17,562 nucleotides of DNA from an uncultured Actinomyces sp. (GTDB lineage Bacteria > Actinomycetota > Actinomycetes > Actinomycetales > Actinomycetaceae): contig URAS01000021.1 in NCBI GenBank assembly GCA_900545825.1, positions 1 through 17,562 on the forward strand, given 5' to 3'. Below, one piece after another: positions 1-7,166 of this stretch (the stretch's first letter is position 1; each line of letters starts with the position of its first letter). A program made the position numbers and the translations under genes. Under the pieces are notes generated by a model, which was given only the letters and a program-made list of their open reading frames with translations, searched no databases and was not told the origin of the DNA.

Positions 1-249
1 CCAAAACCAACCAACCAGAACCACAGTCCCGATCGGCCAACCCCGGCGCAACGAAAGAAAACACTACCCACCCCCACACCCCACGTCAAACCCAAACCCT
101 ATGACCCCCACCACACAAGCCGGAATCCCCGGCACGCCGGGGAAAAGTCCTATTGACAGATGTGTCGAGGATGCCGATTTCCCCCATTATCCCGTTTCCC
201 CGATCGGTAAATGTTGCGCGGATCACGCCGAGGAGTTTTGGGGATAGAG
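1..249. other. Non-coding left edge, C/A-rich and G-poor
   Basis: I see no credible gene here. Bases 1-125 are unlike the rest of the window: the plus strand is dominated by C and A. Positions 61-120, for example, contain only about three G and four T. The composition becomes ordinary after about 150. A C-rich, G-poor, unstructured RNA is what a Rho-utilisation region looks like, so this could end a rightward transcript entering from outside the window. It could also simply be a biased intergenic stretch. A TTGACA at 153-158 has no matching -10 box. Confidence 0.6.
126..143. repeat. Short tight inverted repeat
   Basis: TCCCCGGC (126-133) and GCCGGGGA (136-143) are perfect reverse complements separated by two bases. 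The real loop must be larger, so about 7 bp would pair. Neither strand shows a T-run just after the stem. It may be a weak terminator for an unseen gene to the left, or a second hairpin downstream of the gat operon. Confidence 0.4.
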
Positions 250-282
250 CAATCGGGCCCCGCACGATGCGGGGCCCGATTG
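250..282 (-). terminator. Hairpin downstream of gatB, probable gat operon terminator
   Basis: The arms at 250-264 and 268-282 pair perfectly over 15 bp around a CGA loop, with a core of GGGCCCCGC. The hairpin starts 22 bases beyond the gatB stop in the direction of transcription. There is no clear U-tract after it, as is common in high-GC actinobacteria, so it may stop RNA polymerase inefficiently or mainly protect the 3' end. Confidence 0.75.
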
Positions 283-304
283 AGGATGACGCGTGAAGGC
301 GCAA

Positions 305-1801
305 TTACTCCTTGATCTTCGCGAGGATCATTTCGCGTGCGGCGCCGGCGTCGGCCTGGCCGCGGGTGGCCTTCATGATCGGCCCGATGAGGGCGCCGAT
401 CGCCTTCATCTTGCCGGCCTTGAGCTTCTCGACGACGTCAGGATTGGCCGCCATCGCCTCGTCGACGGCCGCCTCGAGGACGGAGTCGTCGCGGACGATT
501 TCCAGGCCGCGAGAGGCCATGACGGCCTGCGGGTCGCCCTCGCCGGCCAGGACCCCCTCGAGGACCTGGCGGGCCAGCTTGTCGTTGAGCTTGCCGTCAT
601 CGATGAGCCCCTGCAGTTGCGAGATCTGCGTCGGGGTTGCGGGGACGGCGGCGAGGTCGAGCTCGTTGTCCTTGGCGTAGCGGGCCAGCTCGCCCATCCA
701 CCACTTACGGGCGGCCTGCGGCTTCGTGCCGGCCTCGACCGTCGCCTCGATGAGGTCGAGGGCGTCGGCGTTAACGACGTCGCGCATTTCCTCGCTGGAG
801 AAGCCGTACTCCTCGCGCAGGCGGCGGCGCCGCTGGATCGGCAGCTCGGGCTGCTCGGCGCGCAGCTTCTCGACCCACTCGCGGGCCGGGGCGACCGGAA
901 CAAGGTCGGGCTCCGGGAAGTAGCGGTAGTCGTCGGCATCCGACTTCTCGCGGCCCGCCGACGTCGAGGACGTATCCTCGTGCCAGTGGCGCGTCTCCTG
1001 GACGATCGTGCCGCCCTCGGAGAGGATCTGGCCCTGGCGGCGCATCTCGTAGCGGATCGTCCGCTCGACCGCGCGGAACGAGTTGACGTTCTTCGTCTCG
1101 GTACGCGTGCCCAGCGGGTCGTCGGGCGTGCGCCGCAGCGACACGTTGACGTCGGCGCGGACGTTGCCGCGCTCCATGCGGGCCTCGGACACGTCGAGCG
1201 CCTGGAAGATGTCACGCAGCGCGCGGACGTAGGCCGCCGCCACCTCCGGGGCGCGCTCGCCGGCGCCCTCGATCGGGCGGGTGACGATCTCGACGAGGGG
1301 GACGCCGGCGCGGTTGTAGTCGACCAGCGAGTGGTCGGCGCCCTGGATCCGCCCCTCGGCGCCGCCGACGTGCGTGTTCTTGCCGGCGTCCTCTTCCATG
1401 TGCGCGCGCTCGATGAGGACGCGGAAGACCTCGCCGTCCTCGAGTTCGACGTCGAGGTAGCCGTCGTAGGCGATCGGCTCGTCGAACTGCGAGATCTGGT
1501 AGGCCTTGGCCAGGTCCGGGTAGAAGTAGTTCTTGCGCGCGAAGCGGCACTTTTCGGCGATCTGGCAGTTGAGGGCCAGGCCGATCTTGATGGCGTATTC
1601 GACGGCGCGCTTGTTGACGACCGGCAGCGAGCCGGGCAGGCCGACGCTGACGGGCTGGAGGCGCGTGTTCGGTTCGCCGCCCGACGCGTTCGGCGCAGCG
1701 TCGAACATTTTCGTCGTCGTTCCCAGTTCGACGTGGACCTCGAGGCCCAGCACCGGATCAAAGTTGGCAACGACGTCCTCATAACGCATGAGCTTGGTCA
1801 T
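305..1801 (-). CDS. gatB: Asp/Glu-tRNA(Asn/Gln) amidotransferase subunit B
   Basis: GatB binds the misacylated Glu-tRNA(Gln) or Asp-tRNA(Asn) and activates its side chain by phosphorylation. It is the kinase and tRNA-binding subunit of the cytoplasmic GatCAB complex. The product is 498 residues, normal for the family. Family motifs are visible: GLEVHVEL near 18-25, MEEDAGK near 135-141, DYNRAGVPLVEIVTRP at 161-176, a DDYRYFPEPDL segment in the middle, and a C-terminal YqeY-like helical domain ending in GPIMKATRGQ. The Cys pair that binds zinc in some GatB proteins is replaced here by LQPVSVGLPG, so that zinc site is probably absent. The start was chosen at the ATG that overlaps the gatA stop (TGATG), with GGAGGAGG just upstream. 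An ATG 18 bases earlier lies inside gatA and is less likely. Translational coupling to gatA is probable. Confidence 0.97.
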   Translation of the reverse strand: MTKLMRYEDVVANFDPVLGLEVHVELGTTTKMFDAAPNASGGEPNTRLQPVSVGLPGSLPVVNKRAVEYAIKIGLALNCQIAEKCRFARKNYFYPDLAKAYQISQFDEPIAYDGYLDVELEDGEVFRVLIERAHMEEDAGKNTHVGGAEGRIQGADHSLVDYNRAGVPLVEIVTRPIEGAGERAPEVAAAYVRALRDIFQALDVSEARMERGNVRADVNVSLRRTPDDPLGTRTETKNVNSFRAVERTIRYEMRRQGQILSEGGTIVQETRHWHEDTSSTSAGREKSDADDYRYFPEPDLVPVAPAREWVEKLRAEQPELPIQRRRRLREEYGFSSEEMRDVVNADALDLIEATVEAGTKPQAARKWWMGELARYAKDNELDLAAVPATPTQISQLQGLIDDGKLNDKLARQVLEGVLAGEGDPQAVMASRGLEIVRDDSVLEAAVDEAMAANPDVVEKLKAGKMKAIGALIGPIMKATRGQADAGAAREMILAKIKE

Positions 1802-3300
1802 CAGGCGTCCTCCTCCCACGTGAGGGCCGGGCAGGCTGCGGGAACGTTATCCCCCAGCGCCTCGGCAACGGCAGCAACTCGGTACATTTGGGCGTCGCCT
1901 CGGGCCGGCGCCATCACCTGGAAGCCGACGGGCAGGCCGTCCGTTGCGGAGCAGGCGACCGGGACCGACATCGCGGGGATGCCCGCGAGGTTCGCCGGGA
2001 TGGTGGCAATGTCGCACATGTACATGGACATCGGGTCGTTCATGCGCTCGCCGAACTTGAACGCCGTCGTCGGCGAGGTGGGCAGGACGAGGGCGTCGCA
2101 CTGGCTAAACGCCGCGTCGAGGTCGCGCTGGACGAGCGTGCGGACCTTCTGCGCCGAACCGTAGTAGGCGTCGTAGTAGCCCGCCGACAGCACGTGGGTG
2201 CCGAGGATGAGGCGGCGTTTCGCCTCGTCGCCGAAGCCCTTCTCGCGGGTCTCGGCCATCACCGTCTCGGCCGTGACCGGGCCTTCCTCGGGCTCGAAGC
2301 GGGCGCCGTAGCGCATGCCGTCGAAGCGGGCGAGGTTACTGGAGACCTCGGCCGGCATGATGAGGTAGTAGGCCGCGAGCGCGTACTCGAACGACGGGCA
2401 GTCGATCTCGACGATCGTCGCGCCGGCGTCGCGGAGCTTGTCGACGGTCTGGGTGAAGATGCGGGTGACCTCGGGGTCGAAGCCCTCGCCGGAGGCCTGC
2501 TTGACGACGCCGAGCGTGAGGCCCTTGACCGAGGCCGACTGGGTGGCGTCGAAGAGGGCGGGGACGGGTTCGTCGAGCGAGGTCGAGTCGAACGGGTCGT
2601 GGCCGCCGATCAGCTCTTGGAGGGCGGCCGCGTCGGCCACCGTCCGCGTGACCGGGCCGATCTGGTCGAGCGAGGACGCCATGGCGACGAGGCCGTAACG
2701 CGACACCGCACCGTACGTCGGTTTGACGCCGACGGTGCCGGTGACCGCGCCGGGCTGGCGGATCGAGCCGCCCGTGTCGGAGCCCAGCGCCAGCGGGACC
2801 ATGAAGGCGCCGACCGCCGCGGCCGAGCCACCGCCAGAACCGCCGGGGATCCGCTCGGTGTCCCACGGGTTGCCGGTGGGGCCGTAGCACGAGTGCTCGG
2901 TCGACGAGCCCATCGCGAACTCATCCATGTTCGTCTTGCCGACGATCGGCAGGCCCGCCTCCTTGAGTTTGCGGGTGACCGTCGCGTCGTAGGGCGGCTT
3001 CCAGCCGGCGAGGATCCGCGAGCAGCAGGTCGTTTCCTTGCCGCGGGTCACCATGTTGTCTTTGAGGGCGATCGGCAGGCCCGCGAGCGGATGCAGTTCC
3101 TCGCCCGCGGCGCGGGCGGCGTCGACCTCGCGGGCCGTCTGTAGGGCGCCCTCGGGGTCGAGGTGGACGAACGCGTGGACCTTATCGTTCAGCGCGTCGA
3201 TGCGGTCGAGGCACGCTTGCGTGAGCTCGACGCTGGTCAGTTCGCCGCTGCGGAGCTTTTCAGCCAGCTCGAGGGCGGAAAGTTTCAGGAAATCGCGCAT
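1801..3300 (-). CDS. gatA: Asp/Glu-tRNA(Asn/Gln) amidotransferase subunit A (glutaminase/amidase)
   Basis: GatA hydrolyses glutamine and channels the ammonia to GatB for transamidation of misacylated tRNA. The 499-residue product is a standard amidase-signature enzyme. The catalytic triad can be placed by spacing: Lys80 in LPIALKDN, the cis-Ser Ser155 in the GGSGGGS loop, and nucleophile Ser179 in SDTGGSIRQPG. The Ser-Ser spacing of 24 is the usual one. TNMDEFAMGSSTE and GNPWD segments are also typical. The ATG start lies two bases after the gatC stop, with AGGAG inside the gatC end. The stop overlaps the gatB start by one base. Order and spacing show one gatCAB transcript. Nothing is broken or missing. 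Confidence 0.98.
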   Translation of the reverse strand: MRDFLKLSALELAEKLRSGELTSVELTQACLDRIDALNDKVHAFVHLDPEGALQTAREVDAARAAGEELHPLAGLPIALKDNMVTRGKETTCCSRILAGWKPPYDATVTRKLKEAGLPIVGKTNMDEFAMGSSTEHSCYGPTGNPWDTERIPGGSGGGSAAAVGAFMVPLALGSDTGGSIRQPGAVTGTVGVKPTYGAVSRYGLVAMASSLDQIGPVTRTVADAAALQELIGGHDPFDSTSLDEPVPALFDATQSASVKGLTLGVVKQASGEGFDPEVTRIFTQTVDKLRDAGATIVEIDCPSFEYALAAYYLIMPAEVSSNLARFDGMRYGARFEPEEGPVTAETVMAETREKGFGDEAKRRLILGTHVLSAGYYDAYYGSAQKVRTLVQRDLDAAFSQCDALVLPTSPTTAFKFGERMNDPMSMYMCDIATIPANLAGIPAMSVPVACSATDGLPVGFQVMAPARGDAQMYRVAAVAEALGDNVPAACPALTWEEDA

Positions 3301-3302
3301 CG

Positions 3303-3599
3303 TTACTCCTCTCCCAGGATCTGCGGGACGCGGAACTGGCCGTCCTCGGCCGCGGGCGCGGCGGCGAGCAGCTCGGCGCGATCCAGCGTGGGGCCGGGCA
3401 CGTCCTCGCGGAGCACGTTGGTCAGCGCGATCGGGTGCGAGGTCGCCGGGACGTCCGGGGTGGCGACCTCGGAGACCTTGGCGACGGCGTTGGCGATAAC
3501 GTCAAGTTCGCCCGCGAACCGCGTGATTTCCTCTTCAGTTAGGGCAATCCGGGCCAAACGGGCGACCCGGGCGACCTCATCGGTAGAAATAGTCGACAT
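3303..3599 (-). CDS. gatC: Asp/Glu-tRNA(Asn/Gln) amidotransferase subunit C
   Basis: GatC is the small subunit that wraps around GatA and GatB and stabilises the complex; it has no catalytic site. The 98-residue product has the usual length and pattern: a helical N-terminus with VARLARIALTEEE, then HPIALTNVLREDV, and the C-terminal EDGQFRVPQILGEE. It is the first gene of the gatCAB operon. The ATG at 3599 gives the canonical N-terminus, although no strong Shine-Dalgarno precedes it. The upstream 120 bases are shared with the divergent FG-GAP gene. Confidence 0.97.
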   Translation of the reverse strand: MSTISTDEVARVARLARIALTEEEITRFAGELDVIANAVAKVSEVATPDVPATSHPIALTNVLREDVPGPTLDRAELLAAAPAAEDGQFRVPQILGEE

Positions 3600-3670
3600 A
3601 GGGCCAGCTTAACGGTTCACACCCCGAAGCGGCGGGCCGGCCCAAGCGGGCTTTTGCTCACCTTGCAGGT

Positions 3671-3677
3671 TAGGATA
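3671..3677. promoter_or_regulatory. Candidate overlapping divergent -10 boxes, gatC and FG-GAP gene
   Basis: The string TAGGATA reads as TAGGAT on the plus strand (3671-3676, toward the FG-GAP gene) and TATCCT on the minus strand (3677-3672, toward gatC). Both fit the TANNNT pattern of actinobacterial sigma-70-type promoters. Neither has a convincing -35 box at 17-18 bp. The leaders would be roughly 40 bases for the FG-GAP gene and about 70 for gatC. A 10-bp palindrome GGGCCGGCCC lies at 3634-3643. This is inference from pattern only. Confidence 0.3.
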
Positions 3678-3721
3678 CCCTTCTGGGGCAACTGATTACC
3701 TCATCTACTAAAGGCACCTTG

Positions 3722-6700
3722 ATGACGACGACTATTCGCGGCCGTTTCGGCGCGCTCGCCGCCGGCGGCGCCCTGATCGCAAGCCTCCTCATCCCCACGT
3801 CTGCCGCGTGGGCCACAGAAAAGCAAGCGTCCCAGGCCGATTCCGACACGGCCAAGTGGGCGCAGGCATCGCCCAAACGCTTCCACGACGCCATCCGCCT
3901 GACCGACCGAGTCACCTACACCGATGCCGGGCGATTCCCCGCCACCGCGTGTGACCTCACCGGCGACGGCCTCACCGACATGGTGTTCACCAATCCCACG
4001 CGCGGCGACCTCACCGTGATCCCCCATATTCCCTACGGCTCGGACACCGACGAAGTGACGAAGACGCTCGCCCAGCAGGAGGGCGCCATCACGGTGACCG
4101 CGCCCGAGGGTGCCAGCGGATTCGGCAGCTCATCGGCGTGCCTGCCTTCTTGGGGCTCAACGTCCGACGAGAAGAAGACGCGGGCGATCGCCGTCGCCGC
4201 CGGAAATACCGTCTACGTCTTAAGGGCGCCGCTTGCCGCGGGCCCCGCCAAGCCAATCGCCACGTTTACGGCGCCCACGACGATCGACGCCGTCTCGTCG
4301 ATCGTGCCCGCCTGGTCGGATCTCAAGACGGGGACGCTGGCGATCGCGGCTGGCAACACCGTGTACGCCGTACGCTACGACAGCTCCTCCGGCGACCTCA
4401 CGAAGGTCGCGCGCACGACGTGGACGTCATCGCTACAGGGGCCACTGACGCTTGCCCCAGTCGGTAACGTCTTCCAGACGAATGGCGAGAACCTGGGGCT
4501 CGCGGTTGGTGCGCCGAAGGATAACCGCGTCTACGTCCTCGATGCGTCCGGCCTGCCCGGCGCCATCGAAAAGAAAGGCCGCGCGATCCAGGCGTCCGGC
4601 GAGGGCGCCCAGTTCGGTGCGGCGATCGCCGGGGTCGGCGACCTCAACGGCGACGGCCTCGCCGACATCGCTATCGGCGCGCCTGGTGCGAGCGGCGACA
4701 AGGGTGCCGTTGCTATCGTCCTCGGGAACGAGAGACGGAAGAACGGCGTCAGCGTTGCGCTCGAGTCCGCCGACGCCAACCCCGTCGTCGACCAGGACGA
4801 GAACACCGCTGGCTACCTGCTGCGGAAGGCCACCCGCGCCCGCCTGGGATCGTCACTCGCGTGGATCCCCGGCGTCGACAACGCCGACGATGCACCACAG
4901 CCGGGCGCCCTCGTGGTGGGGCGTCCCATCGACGAGGAGCACCCGGGCGCTCTCGTCATCTCGGCGAAAGCGCTGACGGCCAACCACAACAGCGGGCTGG
5001 GCGTCGACACTATTGATGCCTCGCAGCTCACGCCGGTCGCGTCCGACGAGGACCCGCACGCCAGCGGCGGCACCGTTGTCGGGTTCATTCCCCGGCGCGG
5101 CGGTGACGCGTTGCAGGGCTTCTACACGGCCGACATCCACGGGAAGGTCGACGTGTGGACCGTCGACCTGTCGCGTCAGAGCGATCCCGAGCCCGACACT
5201 CCGCCCGAACCGGCCGCACCGAAACCGGCCGACCCCACCGCCGAACCCGCCGTCACGCCGATCGACAAACAAAATGAGAAACTGTGGCGCGGCGACTTCA
5301 CCAGCGGCTTCGGAGGGTCACTGGCTCATGGCCGCTGCGACGTCACCGGTGACGGGAAAGCGGACATCATCAGCGGAAACGTCACCCGTTCGGAATGGAA
5401 ATACGATCCCTACTACGCCGATTCGACGCCAACAAAGGGCTGGGTGCACAACGTGACCGGCCAGGTGCAGATCATTCCCGGAGGGACGCGAGGCGACGCC
5501 GTCGAGAACCTTCGGGACCGGGTGATCACCATCAACGGGCCCCGCGAGACCGACGACCCGGCCACCGACGCCTCGATCGGTTTCAGCGTCGCCTGCCTGG
5601 GCGACGTCAACGGCGACGGCGTCGACGACCTCGCCGTCGGCTCGCACACGATGGCCCACGTCTGGGTGTTGTTCGGCGGGAAGAGCCTCGCGTCGGTCGA
5701 CCTCAGTGCCGGCCTCAAACCCGGCCAGGGCTGGGACGTCGCGCTGCCGGCAGACGGCGCCCCTGCGTTCCATCTGGCCCGCGTCGGTGACGTCAATGGC
5801 GACGGATTGGCCGACGTCGGCATCGTCGTCGCCAACGCGAAACTCGCCGCCGCGCAGGCCGGTGCCACCGGGTCGGCCTATATCCTCTCCGGCAAGAAAA
5901 ACGGCGCCACCGTCGACATGCGTGACATCGCCGCGCCGAATTCCGCGGTCATCATGCAGATCACCACGCCCGACGGTCACACGATGAACTCGCTGGCTGC
6001 CGTTGGTGACATCGACGGTGACGGTACCGGCGATTTTGTCGTGTCGGATTTCAACGACACCGCGGACAACGGGGCCGTGCCCGGTGCCGCGTGGCTCGTC
6101 TACGGGGTTCCCGCCAAGCAACTCGAGGACGGTCACACCACCGTGCTTTCGGCCGCCGACGCGGCGGACGCCACCGCGTTGACCATGCCGCGCGACCTCT
6201 CGTATCGGCTGGGTGCCGGTGATTCGATCGCTGCCGTCGGCGACGTCAACCACGACGGACGAGGTGACTTGGTCATCGGTTTCGACGGCGGGACTATCGC
6301 ACACACGACGCCGGGCGGCGTCGCCCTCGTCCTCGGTGGAGACCGCACGGCGAAACTGACGATCGATCCGACCGGCAAGACCCGAGATCCGCGGGTTCGT
6401 GTCATCACGGGTGACCCGGCCGGGCTCGGCACCGGGTTTGGCTGGGCCGTCGACGCCCTCCCCGCAACTGACGCCGCCCCTGCGCTGCTGGCGATCGGCG
6501 CGCCCGGGGCCGACGGAGGTAACGGCCGCGCCTACCTCGTGAGCAGTGACGCGTTCACCGCCACACCGCGCGCCGTCACCGCGATCGCGGACGCTAAGGC
6601 GCTGACCTCGGCCGGCCCGAAGGCACGTTTTGGCAGGTCCGTTGCCTTTGTCGGCGACTACTTGGGGAAGCCGACCGTCGCCTTTGGCGGCGACGGCGTC

Positions 6701-7099
6701 ATCGACGAGACCGCAGGTGACGGGGAAGAGACGCAGGGCTACGCCCACAGCGCGCACATCCTCGCCCTCGCGGTTGATCGCCCAGAGACGACAACACCGG
6801 GCGAGAAACCGAGCCCAGAGAAGCCGGGTGAGACCCCCAGCGACACGCCGGGAACAGGGACATCAGGCGACAAGCCCGGCGAGAAACCAAGCCCGGAAAC
6901 GCCACACGCAATCCACGGTGCCAAACCTGCCGCCACGCCGTCGGCGACGAAACGGGAAGAGACTCCGCAGGCGATGGCCGAACGGCATCCCCACGCGCTC
7001 GCCGCGACCGGGATCGCCGGCATGACCTGCATACTCGCGCTCGGTGCGGCCGCTGTCAGCGCCGGCAGCGCCCTCGTCGTACGCCGACGCAGCAACTAG
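3722..7099 (+). CDS. Secreted, wall-anchored FG-GAP (integrin-like beta-propeller) repeat protein
   Basis: The 1125-residue product is exported and probably fixed to the cell wall. Residues 1-31 form a signal peptide: Arg near the N-terminus, a hydrophobic core, then AWA/TE as a likely cleavage site. Seven Ca-binding DxxGDGxxD-type motifs begin near residues 78, 307, 540, 628, 690, 763 and 841. The last four are 62-78 residues apart, as in propeller blades. The 841 copy has His for Gly (DVNHDG). A Pro-rich linker near 488-518 separates two propeller regions. Residues about 1020-1085 are a Pro/Gly/Lys/Thr stalk containing PGEKPSPE twice. The C-terminus carries LAATG, a hydrophobic helix and an RRR tail. 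Start choice: ATG 3722, with AAAGG seven bases upstream, is preferred to the TTG at 3719. The ligand or partner is unknown; adhesion or surface recognition is inference from the fold. Confidence 0.9.
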   Translation: MTTTIRGRFGALAAGGALIASLLIPTSAAWATEKQASQADSDTAKWAQASPKRFHDAIRLTDRVTYTDAGRFPATACDLTGDGLTDMVFTNPTRGDLTVIPHIPYGSDTDEVTKTLAQQEGAITVTAPEGASGFGSSSACLPSWGSTSDEKKTRAIAVAAGNTVYVLRAPLAAGPAKPIATFTAPTTIDAVSSIVPAWSDLKTGTLAIAAGNTVYAVRYDSSSGDLTKVARTTWTSSLQGPLTLAPVGNVFQTNGENLGLAVGAPKDNRVYVLDASGLPGAIEKKGRAIQASGEGAQFGAAIAGVGDLNGDGLADIAIGAPGASGDKGAVAIVLGNERRKNGVSVALESADANPVVDQDENTAGYLLRKATRARLGSSLAWIPGVDNADDAPQPGALVVGRPIDEEHPGALVISAKALTANHNSGLGVDTIDASQLTPVASDEDPHASGGTVVGFIPRRGGDALQGFYTADIHGKVDVWTVDLSRQSDPEPDTPPEPAAPKPADPTAEPAVTPIDKQNEKLWRGDFTSGFGGSLAHGRCDVTGDGKADIISGNVTRSEWKYDPYYADSTPTKGWVHNVTGQVQIIPGGTRGDAVENLRDRVITINGPRETDDPATDASIGFSVACLGDVNGDGVDDLAVGSHTMAHVWVLFGGKSLASVDLSAGLKPGQGWDVALPADGAPAFHLARVGDVNGDGLADVGIVVANAKLAAAQAGATGSAYILSGKKNGATVDMRDIAAPNSAVIMQITTPDGHTMNSLAAVGDIDGDGTGDFVVSDFNDTADNGAVPGAAWLVYGVPAKQLEDGHTTVLSAADAADATALTMPRDLSYRLGAGDSIAAVGDVNHDGRGDLVIGFDGGTIAHTTPGGVALVLGGDRTAKLTIDPTGKTRDPRVRVITGDPAGLGTGFGWAVDALPATDAAPALLAIGAPGADGGNGRAYLVSSDAFTATPRAVTAIADAKALTSAGPKARFGRSVAFVGDYLGKPTVAFGGDGVIDETAGDGEETQGYAHSAHILALAVDRPETTTPGEKPSPEKPGETPSDTPGTGTSGDKPGEKPSPETPHAIHGAKPAATPSATKREETPQAMAERHPHALAATGIAGMTCILALGAAAVSAGSALVVRRRSN
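6998..7096 (+). other. C-terminal sorting signal, LAATG (class E sortase type)
   Basis: Residues 1093-1097 of the FG-GAP protein read LAATG. They are followed by about 23 mostly hydrophobic residues and the tail VVRRRSN. This is the three-part cell-wall sorting signal, but with Ala at position 2 instead of Pro. Class E sortases of high-GC Gram-positive bacteria are known to prefer LAxTG, so this protein is probably a housekeeping sortase E substrate. No sortase gene lies in this window. Confidence 0.85.
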
Positions 7100-7106
7100 T
7101 GGATGT

Positions 7107-7148
7107 GTCCCGCCCGGCCGGTGCTCGATTGAGAACGCCGGGCGGGAC
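7107..7148 (+). terminator. Perfect 12-bp stem hairpin after the FG-GAP gene
   Basis: GTCCCGCCCGGC (7107-7118) and GCCGGGCGGGAC (7137-7148) are exact reverse complements around an 18-base loop, beginning 8 bases after the FG-GAP stop codon. Only two T follow, so it is a U-poor terminator at best. The right arm lies inside the apparent promoter of the next gene. Confidence 0.7.
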
Positions 7149-7159
7149 TTCGCTACCCT
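7129..7159 (+). promoter_or_regulatory. Candidate promoter of the cardiolipin synthase gene, possibly leaderless
   Basis: TTGAGA (7129-7134) resembles a -35 box and TACCCT (7154-7159) fits the TANNNT -10 pattern, with a rather long 19-bp spacer. TACCCT is followed by exactly seven bases and then the ATG at 7167, the spacing expected if transcription starts on the A of the start codon. The absence of any Shine-Dalgarno before this ATG fits a leaderless mRNA. Confidence 0.45.
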
Positions 7160-7166
7160 AAGATTC

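Noticed and set aside
153..158. TTGACA in the left non-coding region
   Set aside because: No acceptable -10 box at the right distance, and it would only drive antisense transcription into gatB.
293..2164. A 623-codon open frame antisense to gatB and gatA, and similar long frames opposite dnaX and ligA
   Set aside because: These mirror strongly biased GC-rich codons of the real genes. The translations are Arg/Ala/Val/Asp-rich with no recognisable domain.
6797..6900. Possible tandem repeat locus in the FG-GAP stalk
   Set aside because: PGEKPSPE occurs only twice in an ordinary Pro-rich wall-spanning region. It is not a true tandem array or a CRISPR.
7044..7166. Longer start for the cardiolipin synthase gene
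   Set aside because: It would overlap the end of the FG-GAP gene and translate through the terminator hairpin. Family similarity begins after the ATG at 7167.
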